Source: Paenibacillus guangzhouensis
Lineage (GTDB): Bacteria > Bacillota > Bacilli > Paenibacillales > Paenibacillaceae
NCBI RefSeq assembly: GCF_009363075.1
Contig: NZ_CP045293.1
Location: 6,231,001-6,295,000 of the forward strand
Direction of reading: 5' to 3'
DNA: 64,000 nt
The stretch's first letter is position 1; every line of letters starts with the position of its first letter. Below, piece by piece: positions 33,793-41,710 of the stretch. The translations under genes and the position numbers were made by a program. The notes below the pieces were generated by a model. The model was not told the origin of the DNA. It did not search any database and worked only from the letters and a program-made list of their open reading frames with translations.

Positions 33793-34878
33793 TCATTTCT
33801 TAGATGTGCTGGTATTCGAGTCTGTCTTGTCTGTCTTGTCCGTCGTTCCGTTCGTCGTTGTACCGGTGTCTGTCGTTGTCGCCGTTCCGCCATCTGTCGC
33901 TGTAGGAGGTTCTGGCGCATTGTCCTTTGTGAAGGTTTCTTGGACGAAATCCTTGAGCTTATCGAAGTTTTTGACGCCGATGACCGCGGCTCCGCCAGCT
34001 TTTTCCTCAGAGATCATATCCATCGGAGGAATCTGTACGCTGCTGCCGACCTTCGTATCGTAACCAAGCGCTGCAAGCTTCCACATATCATCCACGGTAA
34101 GGTTCGTCTCAATGAACGGATTCACTTGCTCAAGGATATCTGGTAATTTCATGATCGACCAAGTCGTTTGCATTTTCGCTGCCACCGCTTTTAAGAACTC
34201 GCGTTGACGTTCCGTACGCGTGAAATCCGACATGGCATCGTGGCGGAAACGAACGTATTGCAGAGCAGATTTCCCATCGAGATGCTGCATCCCTTTTTTA
34301 AGATCGATATCATACTCATGTTTGTCTGCTTTACTGCTGTATTTCATGTCTTTCTCCACTTCGAAGTCAATGCCGCCAATGGCGTCGATCAACGCAATAA
34401 AGCCTTTGAAGTCGACGTAGACATAGTATTGAATCGGAATCCCCATGACATCGCTGACGGTCTTCATTGCGAGGTTCGGGCCGCCAATCGCTAACGCAGC
34501 ATTGATCCGCTCCTTGCCGTGGTCTGGAATATCAACGTACGTATCCCGAAGGATGGAGAATAATGTCCCTCGCTTCGTTACGGGATCCACTGAGGCAATC
34601 ATCAAGGAGTCGGAACGAGGCACCTCGTTCTTCGCGAGTCCCCGGGAATCGCCGCCTAAGAGTAATATGTTAACGCGCTCCGTGCCTGTCCATTCCGGAG
34701 GCTTCACTTCTTCCACTTGCGTATTATTTTTAAAGATAGAGTCCTCGGGTTTCTTATTCATATTATCAAGACCTTTGTACATGCGGAACGCATAGATGCC
34801 GGCAAAAATCAGTACAATAGCAACTATTGTAATGCTGGAGTAAGTAATCCACTTTGCCCGTTTGCTCATCTTTTTCAT
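33793..34878 (-). CDS. LCP family protein (LytR-CpsA-Psr wall-polymer transferase)
   Basis: A 361-residue membrane-anchored enzyme attaching teichoic-acid-like or other polymers to peptidoglycan. A short basic N-terminus is followed by one TM helix (about 10-30). The LCP domain (about 60-300) has VNILLLGGDSRG, RSDSLMIASVDPVTKRG, FSILRDTYVDIPDHGKERINAA, YVDFKGFIALIDAIGGI, and LDGKSALQYVRFRHDAMSDFTRTERQREFL, which holds the conserved Arg and Asp residues that bind pyrophosphate. The C-terminal 40 residues are a Thr/Asp/Lys-rich tail. The ribosome site is weak (AAAGGA, 16 bases away). Confidence 0.92.
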   Translation of the reverse strand: MKKMSKRAKWITYSSITIVAIVLIFAGIYAFRMYKGLDNMNKKPEDSIFKNNTQVEEVKPPEWTGTERVNILLLGGDSRGLAKNEVPRSDSLMIASVDPVTKRGTLFSILRDTYVDIPDHGKERINAALAIGGPNLAMKTVSDVMGIPIQYYVYVDFKGFIALIDAIGGIDFEVEKDMKYSSKADKHEYDIDLKKGMQHLDGKSALQYVRFRHDAMSDFTRTERQREFLKAVAAKMQTTWSIMKLPDILEQVNPFIETNLTVDDMWKLAALGYDTKVGSSVQIPPMDMISEEKAGGAAVIGVKNFDKLKDFVQETFTKDNAPEPPTATDGGTATTTDTGTTTNGTTDKTDKTDSNTSTSKK

Positions 34879-34930
34879 AAAATGTTGCTTTCATTCCTTT
34901 CTTCCCTATGATTTTCAGAAAATAAATGGT

Positions 34931-34959
34931 TTTGCAAGATGAACTATTTAAAGTATCAT
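34931..34959 (+). promoter_or_regulatory. Promoter candidate for the ABC-2 operon
   Basis: TTTGCA (34931-34936), 17 bp, TATCAT (34954-34959), about 80 bases before the GTG start. Confidence 0.45.
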
Positions 34960-35038
34960 TACATTATAGTTTTTTTTTTGGAGAAAAATCAAATGAATTG
35001 TCGTTTTTTAGGCATTGTACCAGGAGGTTGCTAGAATC

Positions 35039-36085
35039 GTGTTAGCGATAGATGTCAAAGATTTGCGCAAAGAATTCAACGTGCAGAAGAACCGCGAAGG
35101 CGTGAAGGGCGCCCTGCTGGATTTGTTCCGTCGGGAATACAACCAGGTACGTGCGGTCAAAGATATATCCTTCCAGATTCCTAAAGGTGAAATTTGCGGT
35201 TATATTGGCGAAAATGGGGCTGGGAAATCAACAACAATTAAGATGCTGACAGGCATTCTCGTCCCGACCTCCGGCGACATTCGCGTGAATGGCTTCGTAC
35301 CTTATCAAGACCGTGAGAAATTCGTGCGCGGCATTGGGGTCGTCTTCGGCCAACGGAGTCAGTTGTGGTGGGATATCGGCGTGATCGAGTCGTTCCAGCT
35401 GCTTCGCAAAGTCTATCGCGTGCCGGAAGCGGAATTTAAGAAGCGGTTGGATGAACTTGTCGAACGACTGCAGCTGCAGGATTTGCTGAACCGTCCCGTA
35501 CGTAAGCTGAGCCTTGGGCAACGGATGCGTTGTGAGCTCGTTGCTTCCTTATTGCATAACCCGTCGATCTTGTTCTTGGACGAGCCGACGATTGGTCTGG
35601 ATATTGTGGTGAAGACGGAGATCCGGGAATTTCTCAAACAGATGAACCAGCGTTATGAGACGACGATTCTCCTCACGACGCATGATTTACAGGATATTGA
35701 AGCCCTCTGTTCGCGCGTCATTATGCTGGATGATGGGCGAATTATTTATGACGGCGGTCTGGATGAACTGAAGGCGAAGTGGGGCAAAGGACGTGAGGTC
35801 CAGTTCCAATTCGCGGCGCCGTTCCAGCTGGAGCAGCTGCAATTCCTAACGGCTGGCCTTGAGGTGGCATGGTCTGTCGAGAACGAATACACCGCCAAAG
35901 TCTGGATTCCGCTCGAAGTGAACGTGTCCGATGTGCTGAGCCGCGTCGTCGGTACGACGGAGATTACAGACATTAAGATCATCGAGACGAATACCGACGA
36001 TATCGTACGCGAGATTTATAAGTCAGGGTCGGCGGACGAATCGAAGCTGCATTTGCTGGGTGAGGAGAAGGTGTCGAATGGTTAG
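35039..36085 (+). CDS. ABC-2 transporter ATP-binding protein
   Basis: A 348-residue nucleotide-binding subunit. Walker A is GENGAGKST, the signature is KLSLGQRMRCE, Walker B is ILFLDEPTIGLD, and the H-switch is LLTTHDLQDIE. The N-terminal segment (EFNVQKNREGVKGALLDLFRREYN) before Walker A is typical of the YbhF/daunorubicin-like group with two permeases. The start is GTG at 35039 after AGGAGG (11 bases); upstream in-frame codons lack a site. The C-terminal 80 residues are an accessory domain. The gene overlaps the next by 8 bases. Confidence 0.9.
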   Translation: MLAIDVKDLRKEFNVQKNREGVKGALLDLFRREYNQVRAVKDISFQIPKGEICGYIGENGAGKSTTIKMLTGILVPTSGDIRVNGFVPYQDREKFVRGIGVVFGQRSQLWWDIGVIESFQLLRKVYRVPEAEFKKRLDELVERLQLQDLLNRPVRKLSLGQRMRCELVASLLHNPSILFLDEPTIGLDIVVKTEIREFLKQMNQRYETTILLTTHDLQDIEALCSRVIMLDDGRIIYDGGLDELKAKWGKGREVQFQFAAPFQLEQLQFLTAGLEVAWSVENEYTAKVWIPLEVNVSDVLSRVVGTTEITDIKIIETNTDDIVREIYKSGSADESKLHLLGEEKVSNG

Positions 36086-36872
36086 CGCTTATCTCGATTT
36101 CATCCGCATTCGGTTTCTAATGATGCTGGCTTACCGCGTCAATTATTACAGTGGGATTCTCATTTATACCCTCAATATTGGTGTCTATTATTTCACCTGG
36201 CAGGCGATCTACGGTTCGCAGCAGACGCTTGGCGGGTTCACGGTCGATCAGATGACGACGTATGTTGCGGTGTCTTGGATGGCCCGCGCATTTTATTTCA
36301 ATAACTTGGATCGGGAGATCGCGAACGACATTCGGGACGGCAGTGTCGCGATTCAGTTCATCCGGCCGTATAACTATGTCTTCGTCAAAATGATGCAAGG
36401 TCTTGGCGAAGGCTTGTTCCGTCTGCTGCTCTTCATGGGCCCGGGGATGATCATCGCATGCCTGCTGTTTCCAGTGAAGCTTCCGACCGATCCAGCCGCG
36501 TGGACAGCCTTCCTCTTTATGTTATTAATGAGCTTCTTAATTAATTCGCAAATTAATATCTTTACCGGGTTGCTATCCTTCTTCGTCGAGAACAATGAAG
36601 GTATGATGCGGATGAAACGCGTGTTGGTCGATCTATTCTCCGGGGTCATCGTGCCGATTAGTTTGTTCCCAGGCTGGCTGTCAGGCATTATGAAGTATCT
36701 GCCGTTCCAAGCGATCACGTTCCTGCCGAGCTCGGTATTTACGGGGCGTATTCAAGGGACAGGCATCTGGCAAGTGCTTGGGATTCAATTGTTATGGTTC
36801 GCGATTCTAATTCTTCCGATCTACTTGATGTGGCGCAGCGCTCGGCATCGGTTGTTCGTACAGGGGGGTTAG
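36078..36872 (+). CDS. ABC-2 family permease, first subunit
   Basis: A 264-residue protein with six predicted helices (MLAYRVNYYSGILIYTLNIGVYYFTW; LLLFMGPGMIIACLLF; FLFMLLMSFLINSQINIFTGLLSFFV; later pairs). It belongs to the ABC-2 permease-like group (DUF990 type) found as tandem pairs with one ATPase. ATG at 36078 has GAGGAGAAGG upstream and overlaps the ATPase gene by 8 bases. It probably forms the channel with the next protein. The substrate is unknown. Confidence 0.85.
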   Translation: MVSAYLDFIRIRFLMMLAYRVNYYSGILIYTLNIGVYYFTWQAIYGSQQTLGGFTVDQMTTYVAVSWMARAFYFNNLDREIANDIRDGSVAIQFIRPYNYVFVKMMQGLGEGLFRLLLFMGPGMIIACLLFPVKLPTDPAAWTAFLFMLLMSFLINSQINIFTGLLSFFVENNEGMMRMKRVLVDLFSGVIVPISLFPGWLSGIMKYLPFQAITFLPSSVFTGRIQGTGIWQVLGIQLLWFAILILPIYLMWRSARHRLFVQGG

Positions 36873-36875
36873 AGT

Positions 36876-37664
36876 ATGGTATTTTACACATCGTTAATCT
36901 GGGAATATATGAAGAATTATGTGAAAACAAAGCTGACGTACCGCGCAGACTTCTGGGTCGAGGTGCTGTCGGATCTATTGTTCCAAGCGACGAATTTGAT
37001 CTTCATCCTCGTCATCTTCCAACATACCAACTCGCTCGGCGGGTGGTCGGAAGCAGAGGTGGTGTTCGTCTACGGATACTTCATGATCCCTTACGGGATT
37101 TTTATGTCGTTTATCAATTTATGGGGCTTCAGTGAGCGCTATATTGTCAAAGGGGAGATGGACCGCGTCTTGACGCGACCCGCACATAGCTTATTTCAAG
37201 TCATTTTGGAAAATATCGATCCGCCGTCCATCATCGGTTCCTTCGTGGGGGCTGTTATCCTCGGCATTTGTTGGGCCCAGCTCGATATTCCGTTCGGCAT
37301 TGTGGAGCTGCTCGTGCTGATCGTCATGGTGATTGGTTCTGTCTTGATCTATACTGGCGTGTATACTGCGTTAACGGCGATTTCATTCTTCTCCGACGCA
37401 CCGACGGGCATCCTGCCGCTGATGTTCAATATCCAGGGATACGGGCGATACCCGATCACGATCTATAATCGACTGATTCAAGTGCTGTTGACGTGGGTCG
37501 TGCCGTTCGCCTTTGTCGGCGTCTATCCAGCGGCGTATTTCCTTGATCAGGAGATCACGAAGTCGTTCGCGCTCCTAACACCGGTCGTTGGGATCGTATT
37601 CTTTACGGGAGGGCTTCTGTTCTGGAACTATGGCGTACGGAAATATCGCGGGGCCGGGTCATAG
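36876..37664 (+). CDS. ABC-2 family permease, second subunit
   Basis: A 262-residue six-helix protein related to the preceding permease. It starts MVFYTSLIWEYMKNYVKTKLTYRADFWVEVLSDLLFQ and includes GEMDRVLTRPAHSLFQVILENIDP between helices. It begins 3 bases after the previous stop codon. ATPase and two permeases form a complete three-gene exporter or importer of unknown substrate. Confidence 0.85.
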   Translation: MVFYTSLIWEYMKNYVKTKLTYRADFWVEVLSDLLFQATNLIFILVIFQHTNSLGGWSEAEVVFVYGYFMIPYGIFMSFINLWGFSERYIVKGEMDRVLTRPAHSLFQVILENIDPPSIIGSFVGAVILGICWAQLDIPFGIVELLVLIVMVIGSVLIYTGVYTALTAISFFSDAPTGILPLMFNIQGYGRYPITIYNRLIQVLLTWVVPFAFVGVYPAAYFLDQEITKSFALLTPVVGIVFFTGGLLFWNYGVRKYRGAGS

Positions 37665-37690
37665 GAGAGGCAGGTCCGATGAACAAGCTC

Positions 37691-37812
37691 GCTTCGCGTC
37701 TGAAACGTCCTTCCAGTCGCTGTTGTCCTCAGATTTCTTGACCGGATCAATTAATTGTTGATATCCGAGGACAAAGGCGAGCGCTATCGCTCTTCCATTA
37801 CGTTTCAGCCGC
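37691..37812. repeat. Long imperfect inverted repeat (GCGATAGCG-type element)
   Basis: CTGAAACGT (37700-37708) pairs with ACGTTTCAG (37800-37808). Further in, CTTCCAGTCGC faces GGCGAGC...TCTTCC, and TTGTCCTCAGAT (37723-37734) pairs with ATCCGAGGACAA (37763-37774), with GCGAGCGCTATCGCTC beside it. Folded, it is one long hairpin of about 120 bases. It holds no reading frame. It resembles dispersed hairpin elements I remember from Paenibacillus genomes. Promoter signals for the peroxiredoxin gene are not obvious in it. Confidence 0.6.
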
Positions 37813-37863
37813 TACGCTCTATGTTCATGGAACTTGTTAGTTTAGTAGAAGGAGGGAATAAGA

Positions 37864-38337
37864 ATGACAGATTTGCAACTGGGACAACGCATTCCTGATT
37901 TTACATTGCCCGCATCGAACGGGAAGCAGGTCTCCCTTAGCGATTATCGAGGTAAGAAGCTCGTCATTTATTTTTATCCGAAGAGCTCAACGCCGGCCTG
38001 TACGCAGGAATCATGCGATTTCCGCGATTTTCGCGGCGAGTTCGCCAAATATAACACAGAAGTGATCGGGATCAGTGGCGATGAGACGAAGGCGCAGCTG
38101 AAGTTCATCACGAAGAACGAGCTTCCGTTCCTGCTGCTCGCGGATACGGAGCACGACGTCAGCAGATTGTTCGGCGTCTGGCAGTGGAAGAAGCTGTACG
38201 GGCATGAGTTCGAAGGGATCGTGCGTTCCACTTTCCTGATCGATGAAGAGGGAAGGCTTGCTGGGGAATGGCGTAAGGTGCGCGTCAAAGGGCATGTCGA
38301 CGCGGTACTGGAGACCGTGAAGCAGATGGGATCTTAG
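37864..38337 (+). CDS. bcp: Thiol peroxidase / peroxiredoxin, BCP (PrxQ) type
   Basis: A 157-residue cytoplasmic peroxidase reducing H2O2 and organic hydroperoxides with thioredoxin. The peroxidatic Cys46 lies in STPACTQE and the resolving Cys51 five residues later (CTQESC), the alpha-helix-2 2-Cys PrxQ arrangement. PKSSTPACTQ and VIGISGDE motifs are typical. AGAAGGAGGG precedes the ATG. It is a single gene with a strong terminator. Confidence 0.93.
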   Translation: MTDLQLGQRIPDFTLPASNGKQVSLSDYRGKKLVIYFYPKSSTPACTQESCDFRDFRGEFAKYNTEVIGISGDETKAQLKFITKNELPFLLLADTEHDVSRLFGVWQWKKLYGHEFEGIVRSTFLIDEEGRLAGEWRKVRVKGHVDAVLETVKQMGS

Positions 38338-38349
38338 GTGGTTTGCATG

Positions 38350-38389
38350 AACAGGGTATGTCGATTGGGATCGGCATACCCTGTTTTTT
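38350..38389 (+). terminator. bcp terminator
   Basis: AACAGGGTATG (38350-38360) pairs perfectly with CATACCCTGTT (38375-38385), with inner CGAT/ATCG and a TTTT tail. Array 2 starts about 80 bases later. Confidence 0.92.
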
Positions 38390-38454
38390 GTGTTCTTATT
38401 TAAAGAGCTATGTGGTAAACACCTAACGACGTATGCGTGCGGTGTACGTAGAAG

Positions 38455-39590
38455 TGTCGTGCGCGGGGAAAATAACTGCAAAAAAGCAGTTAAATAGCGT
38501 AGAAGTAGCGTTCGTGGCGAAAATAACTGCAAAAAGGCAGTTAAATAGCGTAGAAACGGCGTGCTTAGCGAAAATAACTGCAAAAAAGCAGTTAAATGGC
38601 ATAGAAGTAGCGTAGACGACGAAAATAACTGCAAAAAAGCAGTTAAATGGCGTAGAAGTATCGTGCATGACGATAATAACTGCAAAAAGGCAGTTAAATA
38701 GCGTAGAAGTAGCGAGCGTGGCGCAAATAACTGCAAAAAGGCAGTTAATTGGCGTAAAAGTAGCGAGCGTGGCGCAAATAACTGCAAAAAAGCAGTTAAA
38801 TGGCGTAGAAGTATCGTGCGTGGCGAAAATAACTGCTAAAAGGCAGTTAAATGGCGTAGAAGTAGCGTGTGTGGCGTGAATAACTGCAAAAAAGCAGTTA
38901 AATGGCGTAGAAGTAGCGAGCACGACGAAAATAACTGCAAAAAGGCAGTTAAATGGCGTAGAAGTAGCGAGCACGACGAAAATAACTGCAAAAAGGCAGT
39001 TAAATGGCGTAGAAGTAGCGAGCACGACGAAAATAACTGCAAAAAGGCAGTTAAATAGCGTAGAAGTAGCGAGCGTGGCGCAAATAACTGCAAAAAGGCA
39101 GTTAATTGGCGTAAAAGTAGCGAGCACGACGAAAATAACTGCAAAAAAGCAGTTAAATGGCGTAGAAGTATCGTGCATGACGATAATAACTGCAAAAAGG
39201 CAGTTAAATGGTGTGGAAGTAGCGAGCACGACGAAAATAACTGCAAAAAGGTAGTTAAATAGCGTAGAAACGGCGTGCTTAGCGAAAATAACTGCAAAAA
39301 AGCAGTTAAATGGCATAGAAGTAGCGTAGACGACGAAAATAACTGCAAAAAAGCAGTTAAATGGCGTAGAAGTAGCGAGCACGACGAAAATAACTGCAAA
39401 AAGGCAGTTAAATAGCGTAGAAGTAGCGAGCGTGGCGAAAATAACTGCAAAAAGGCAGTTAAATAGCGTAGAAGTAGCGAGCGTGGCGAAAATAACTGCA
39501 AAAAAGCAGATAAATTGCGTAGAAGTAGTGAGCGCGGCGCAAATAACTGCAAAAAAGTAGTTAAATAGCGTAGAAGTAGCAAGGGAGGCG
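38455..39590. repeat. Palindromic repeat array 2: 22 units, exact 51-bp period
   Basis: The ATAACTG core starts at 38472 and recurs every 51 bases exactly until 39543, making 22 units. The stem TAACTGC/GCAGTTA encloses an A-rich loop on the plus strand (AAAAAA or AAAAAG, rarely TAAAAG). The spacers share GGCGTAGAAGTAGCGAGC and GCGTGGCG. Because 51 is a multiple of 3, frames of up to 319 codons (38423-39382, minus) stay open, but they have no ribosome site and array 3 has no counterpart. The array fills the gap between the convergent genes bcp (+) and dedA (-). Its right edge meets a GGGAGGCGC/GCGCCCCCC hairpin (39584-39608). Confidence 0.93.
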
Positions 39591-39611
39591 CAAAAGCGCC
39601 CCCCCTCCGAA

Positions 39612-40208
39612 TTATTTGCCGAACAGCCGCTTTCGGTATTTGATCACCAGGAAGATCACGAGGAGGACAATAACGCCAATCACCACATAGACCGCATTAT
39701 GCTCCACAAGTCTGAATACCCGGTTCCACTGCGGTCCGAAAAACTTGCCCAGCCAGATGAACACAATCACCCAAAACAACGCGCCGGTATAGGCGTAGAT
39801 TGCGAACTTGCGGAAAGGCAGGCGAATAATGCCTGCGAAGTATCCGGTGAAATGGCGTACGCCAGGGATGAAATAACCGATAAAGATAAGTCCATTGCCG
39901 TATTTGCCGAACCATTTCTCTGTTTTTTCGATTTTGGCGGTGCTTAATAAGAACCACTTGCCGTATTTGCGAATAAAGGGCATCCCCACGGCATGCCCGA
40001 CGAAATAAGTGATCGTCATCCCGATCGTTGTGCCAAGGAATGCGACAATCATCAGGATCATCCAATTTAATTTGCCCATATAGGACAAATACCCTGCATA
40101 AGCCATCGTCGTCTCCCCGGGAAAAGGCAGCGCAATGAACTCCAGCAGAAGTCCAAAAAAGAGTACGAAATAGCCGTAATCATGGAACAGCTGTTCAATA
40201 TGGTGCAT
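39612..40208 (-). CDS. DedA family membrane protein
   Basis: A 198-residue integral membrane protein of the DedA/SNARE-associated family (PF09335). Motifs are LEFIALPFPGETTMAYAGYL near residues 22-41, GMTITYFVGHAVGMPFIRKYGKW, the amphipathic region GNGLIFIGYFIPGVRHFTGYFAGI with the conserved Arg/Pro, and a C-terminal helix. DedA-type proteins are now linked to flipping of undecaprenyl phosphate or phospholipid. It could thus recycle the lipid carrier used by ddl-dependent wall synthesis. AGGAGG lies 9 bases before the ATG. Confidence 0.92.
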   Translation of the reverse strand: MHHIEQLFHDYGYFVLFFGLLLEFIALPFPGETTMAYAGYLSYMGKLNWMILMIVAFLGTTIGMTITYFVGHAVGMPFIRKYGKWFLLSTAKIEKTEKWFGKYGNGLIFIGYFIPGVRHFTGYFAGIIRLPFRKFAIYAYTGALFWVIVFIWLGKFFGPQWNRVFRLVEHNAVYVVIGVIVLLVIFLVIKYRKRLFGK

Positions 40209-40374
40209 CCAGCAAATCCTCCTATACGAATCAACTTAACTCAGTCCAAGCCGTTCCAACTGCTATATTTCTATGAGTTTAGCAATTAATATTGTCGGCT
40301 GAGTCATAGAGTTTCATACCTTCCCATATACTCTAGCAAATGAATGATTTCATAGACACTTGGGAGGGTATGGA

Positions 40375-41604
40375 ATGAAGAATCAACGTAGTAATCGTCA
40401 GCATGTAAGCAAAAGTATGACATGGAATCGGAGAAGCTGTGCGATGGTGCTGCTTCTCCTTTTTAACTATACATTGTTTACGGGAATTGCAAGTGCCGAG
40501 CAGTCAGCAAAGGTGCTCCAGACGAAGACGGTCTATTTAACATTTGACGACGGACCGAGCAAAAACACTTCAGAAGTTCTGGATATACTGGCCAAAGAAA
40601 AGATCAAGGCCACGTTCTTCGTTCTTGGTCAACAGGCAGCGGAGCATCCTGATCTAGTGAAGCGCATCGTCCAGGAAGGGCATCAGCTGGGCAATCACTC
40701 TTATAATCATGCATACAAACCATTATATACCGATTTTCGAGAATTTTGGCGACAAGTGATCAAGACAGAAGATGTGCTGAATCAAATTGTGGGACAACGT
40801 CCTACCTTGTTACGCGCACCCGGAGGAACGTATGGGAATTTTGATCAGAATTATTTTGATTACCTCGGTCAGGCGGGATTCATCGTACATGATTGGGACG
40901 TGGATAGCGGTGATTCGAAGCGCAGAAATGTCCCAGCCTCAGAGATTATTAAAGGGGTCAAATCAGGCCCGCTCAAGACGAATGTCACGGTGCTGCTGCA
41001 CGACGGGACGGGACATAGCGAGAGCGTGAAGGCACTGCCGACGATCATTCAATATTATAAAAATAACGGCTATCAGTTTGCTGCACTCACACCAGAGGTG
41101 AAACCTGTACAGTTCCGGCTCGCGTCGAAGTCGAAATGGGTGAAAGCTGCTTTGTCATCGGAGGAAGCGGATCGCATGATGATGCAAAGTGTCAATTCAT
41201 GGCCTGAAGCATCCTCGGGAACGGTAATGAACCGATCCTTGCCGTTACAAATCCGAAATGGATCATCGACTTGGCTGCTAAATGTTGAGGAATATCAAAT
41301 GATCCGCGACCAGTTCTATGTTAGCTTACGGACGATGACAAGCCGAATGGGTGGGGAGATCACGTGGCATGAGACAGAGCAGACCGTGATGATCAAGATT
41401 GGGGATCTGCAAGCAGATATGAACATGAGTAAGCGCGTAGCAGTCGTTAAACGATCAGACGGGGAGCGTACAGATATTTCGTTGGATTATGTGATGAGTA
41501 ATGGGAGCATCCAGTTGAATTTAAGAGATTTGTTGGAAGTATTGAATTTGAAAGTGGTCGGTTATGTCGATGATGGGCAGAAGCGGGAGGTTACGGTGGA
41601 ATAA
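40375..41604 (+). CDS. Secreted polysaccharide deacetylase (NodB/PgdA type) with stalk domain
   Basis: A 409-residue exported enzyme. A signal peptide (core MVLLLLFNYTLFTGIASA) precedes a NodB domain (about 45-240). Motif 1 is LTFDDGPS with the catalytic Asp pair, motif 2 is GNHSYNH with the metal-binding His residues, motif 3 is LLRAPGG, and motif 5 is LLHDG. A C-terminal module (about 285-409: VSLRTMTSRMGGEITWHETEQTVMIKIGDL, LNLRDLLEVLNLKVVGY) resembles copper-amine-oxidase-N (PF07833). ATG at 40375 follows GGGAGGG. It likely removes acetyl groups from GlcNAc or MurNAc in peptidoglycan. Confidence 0.92.
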   Translation: MKNQRSNRQHVSKSMTWNRRSCAMVLLLLFNYTLFTGIASAEQSAKVLQTKTVYLTFDDGPSKNTSEVLDILAKEKIKATFFVLGQQAAEHPDLVKRIVQEGHQLGNHSYNHAYKPLYTDFREFWRQVIKTEDVLNQIVGQRPTLLRAPGGTYGNFDQNYFDYLGQAGFIVHDWDVDSGDSKRRNVPASEIIKGVKSGPLKTNVTVLLHDGTGHSESVKALPTIIQYYKNNGYQFAALTPEVKPVQFRLASKSKWVKAALSSEEADRMMMQSVNSWPEASSGTVMNRSLPLQIRNGSSTWLLNVEEYQMIRDQFYVSLRTMTSRMGGEITWHETEQTVMIKIGDLQADMNMSKRVAVVKRSDGERTDISLDYVMSNGSIQLNLRDLLEVLNLKVVGYVDDGQKREVTVE

Positions 41605-41660
41605 GAAGATATAACAGCTGAATTATCAAGGGAATTGAGGTCTAAATCGAACTTGATGTG

Positions 41661-41707
41661 GCGAAACTAGTAGAAATGAACATTTCTCATAGAGATGGAG
41701 GTTTCGC
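41661..41707 (+). promoter_or_regulatory. Leader hairpin overlapping the moxR ribosome site
   Basis: GCGAAAC (41661-41667) pairs with GTTTCGC (41701-41707), and an inner stem AGAAAT/ATTTCT closes a GAAC loop. The 3' arm begins inside the GGAGG ribosome site (41697-41701) 10 bases before the ATG, so folding would partly hide it. Confidence 0.4.
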
Positions 41708-41710
41708 TAA

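Noticed and set aside
38423..39382. A 319-codon open frame (minus) and other long frames across array 2 with a 17-residue repeat, as a repetitive protein gene
   Set aside because: The frames are open only because the period is exactly 51 bases. They exist on both strands at once, have no ribosome site, and are broken in array 3 where the period is 51-52.
38455..39590. CRISPR array
   Set aside because: The regular palindrome spacing looks similar, but the intervening sequences are near-identical copies rather than unique spacers. The palindrome with its conserved flanks is only about 26 bases, and no cas gene is present.
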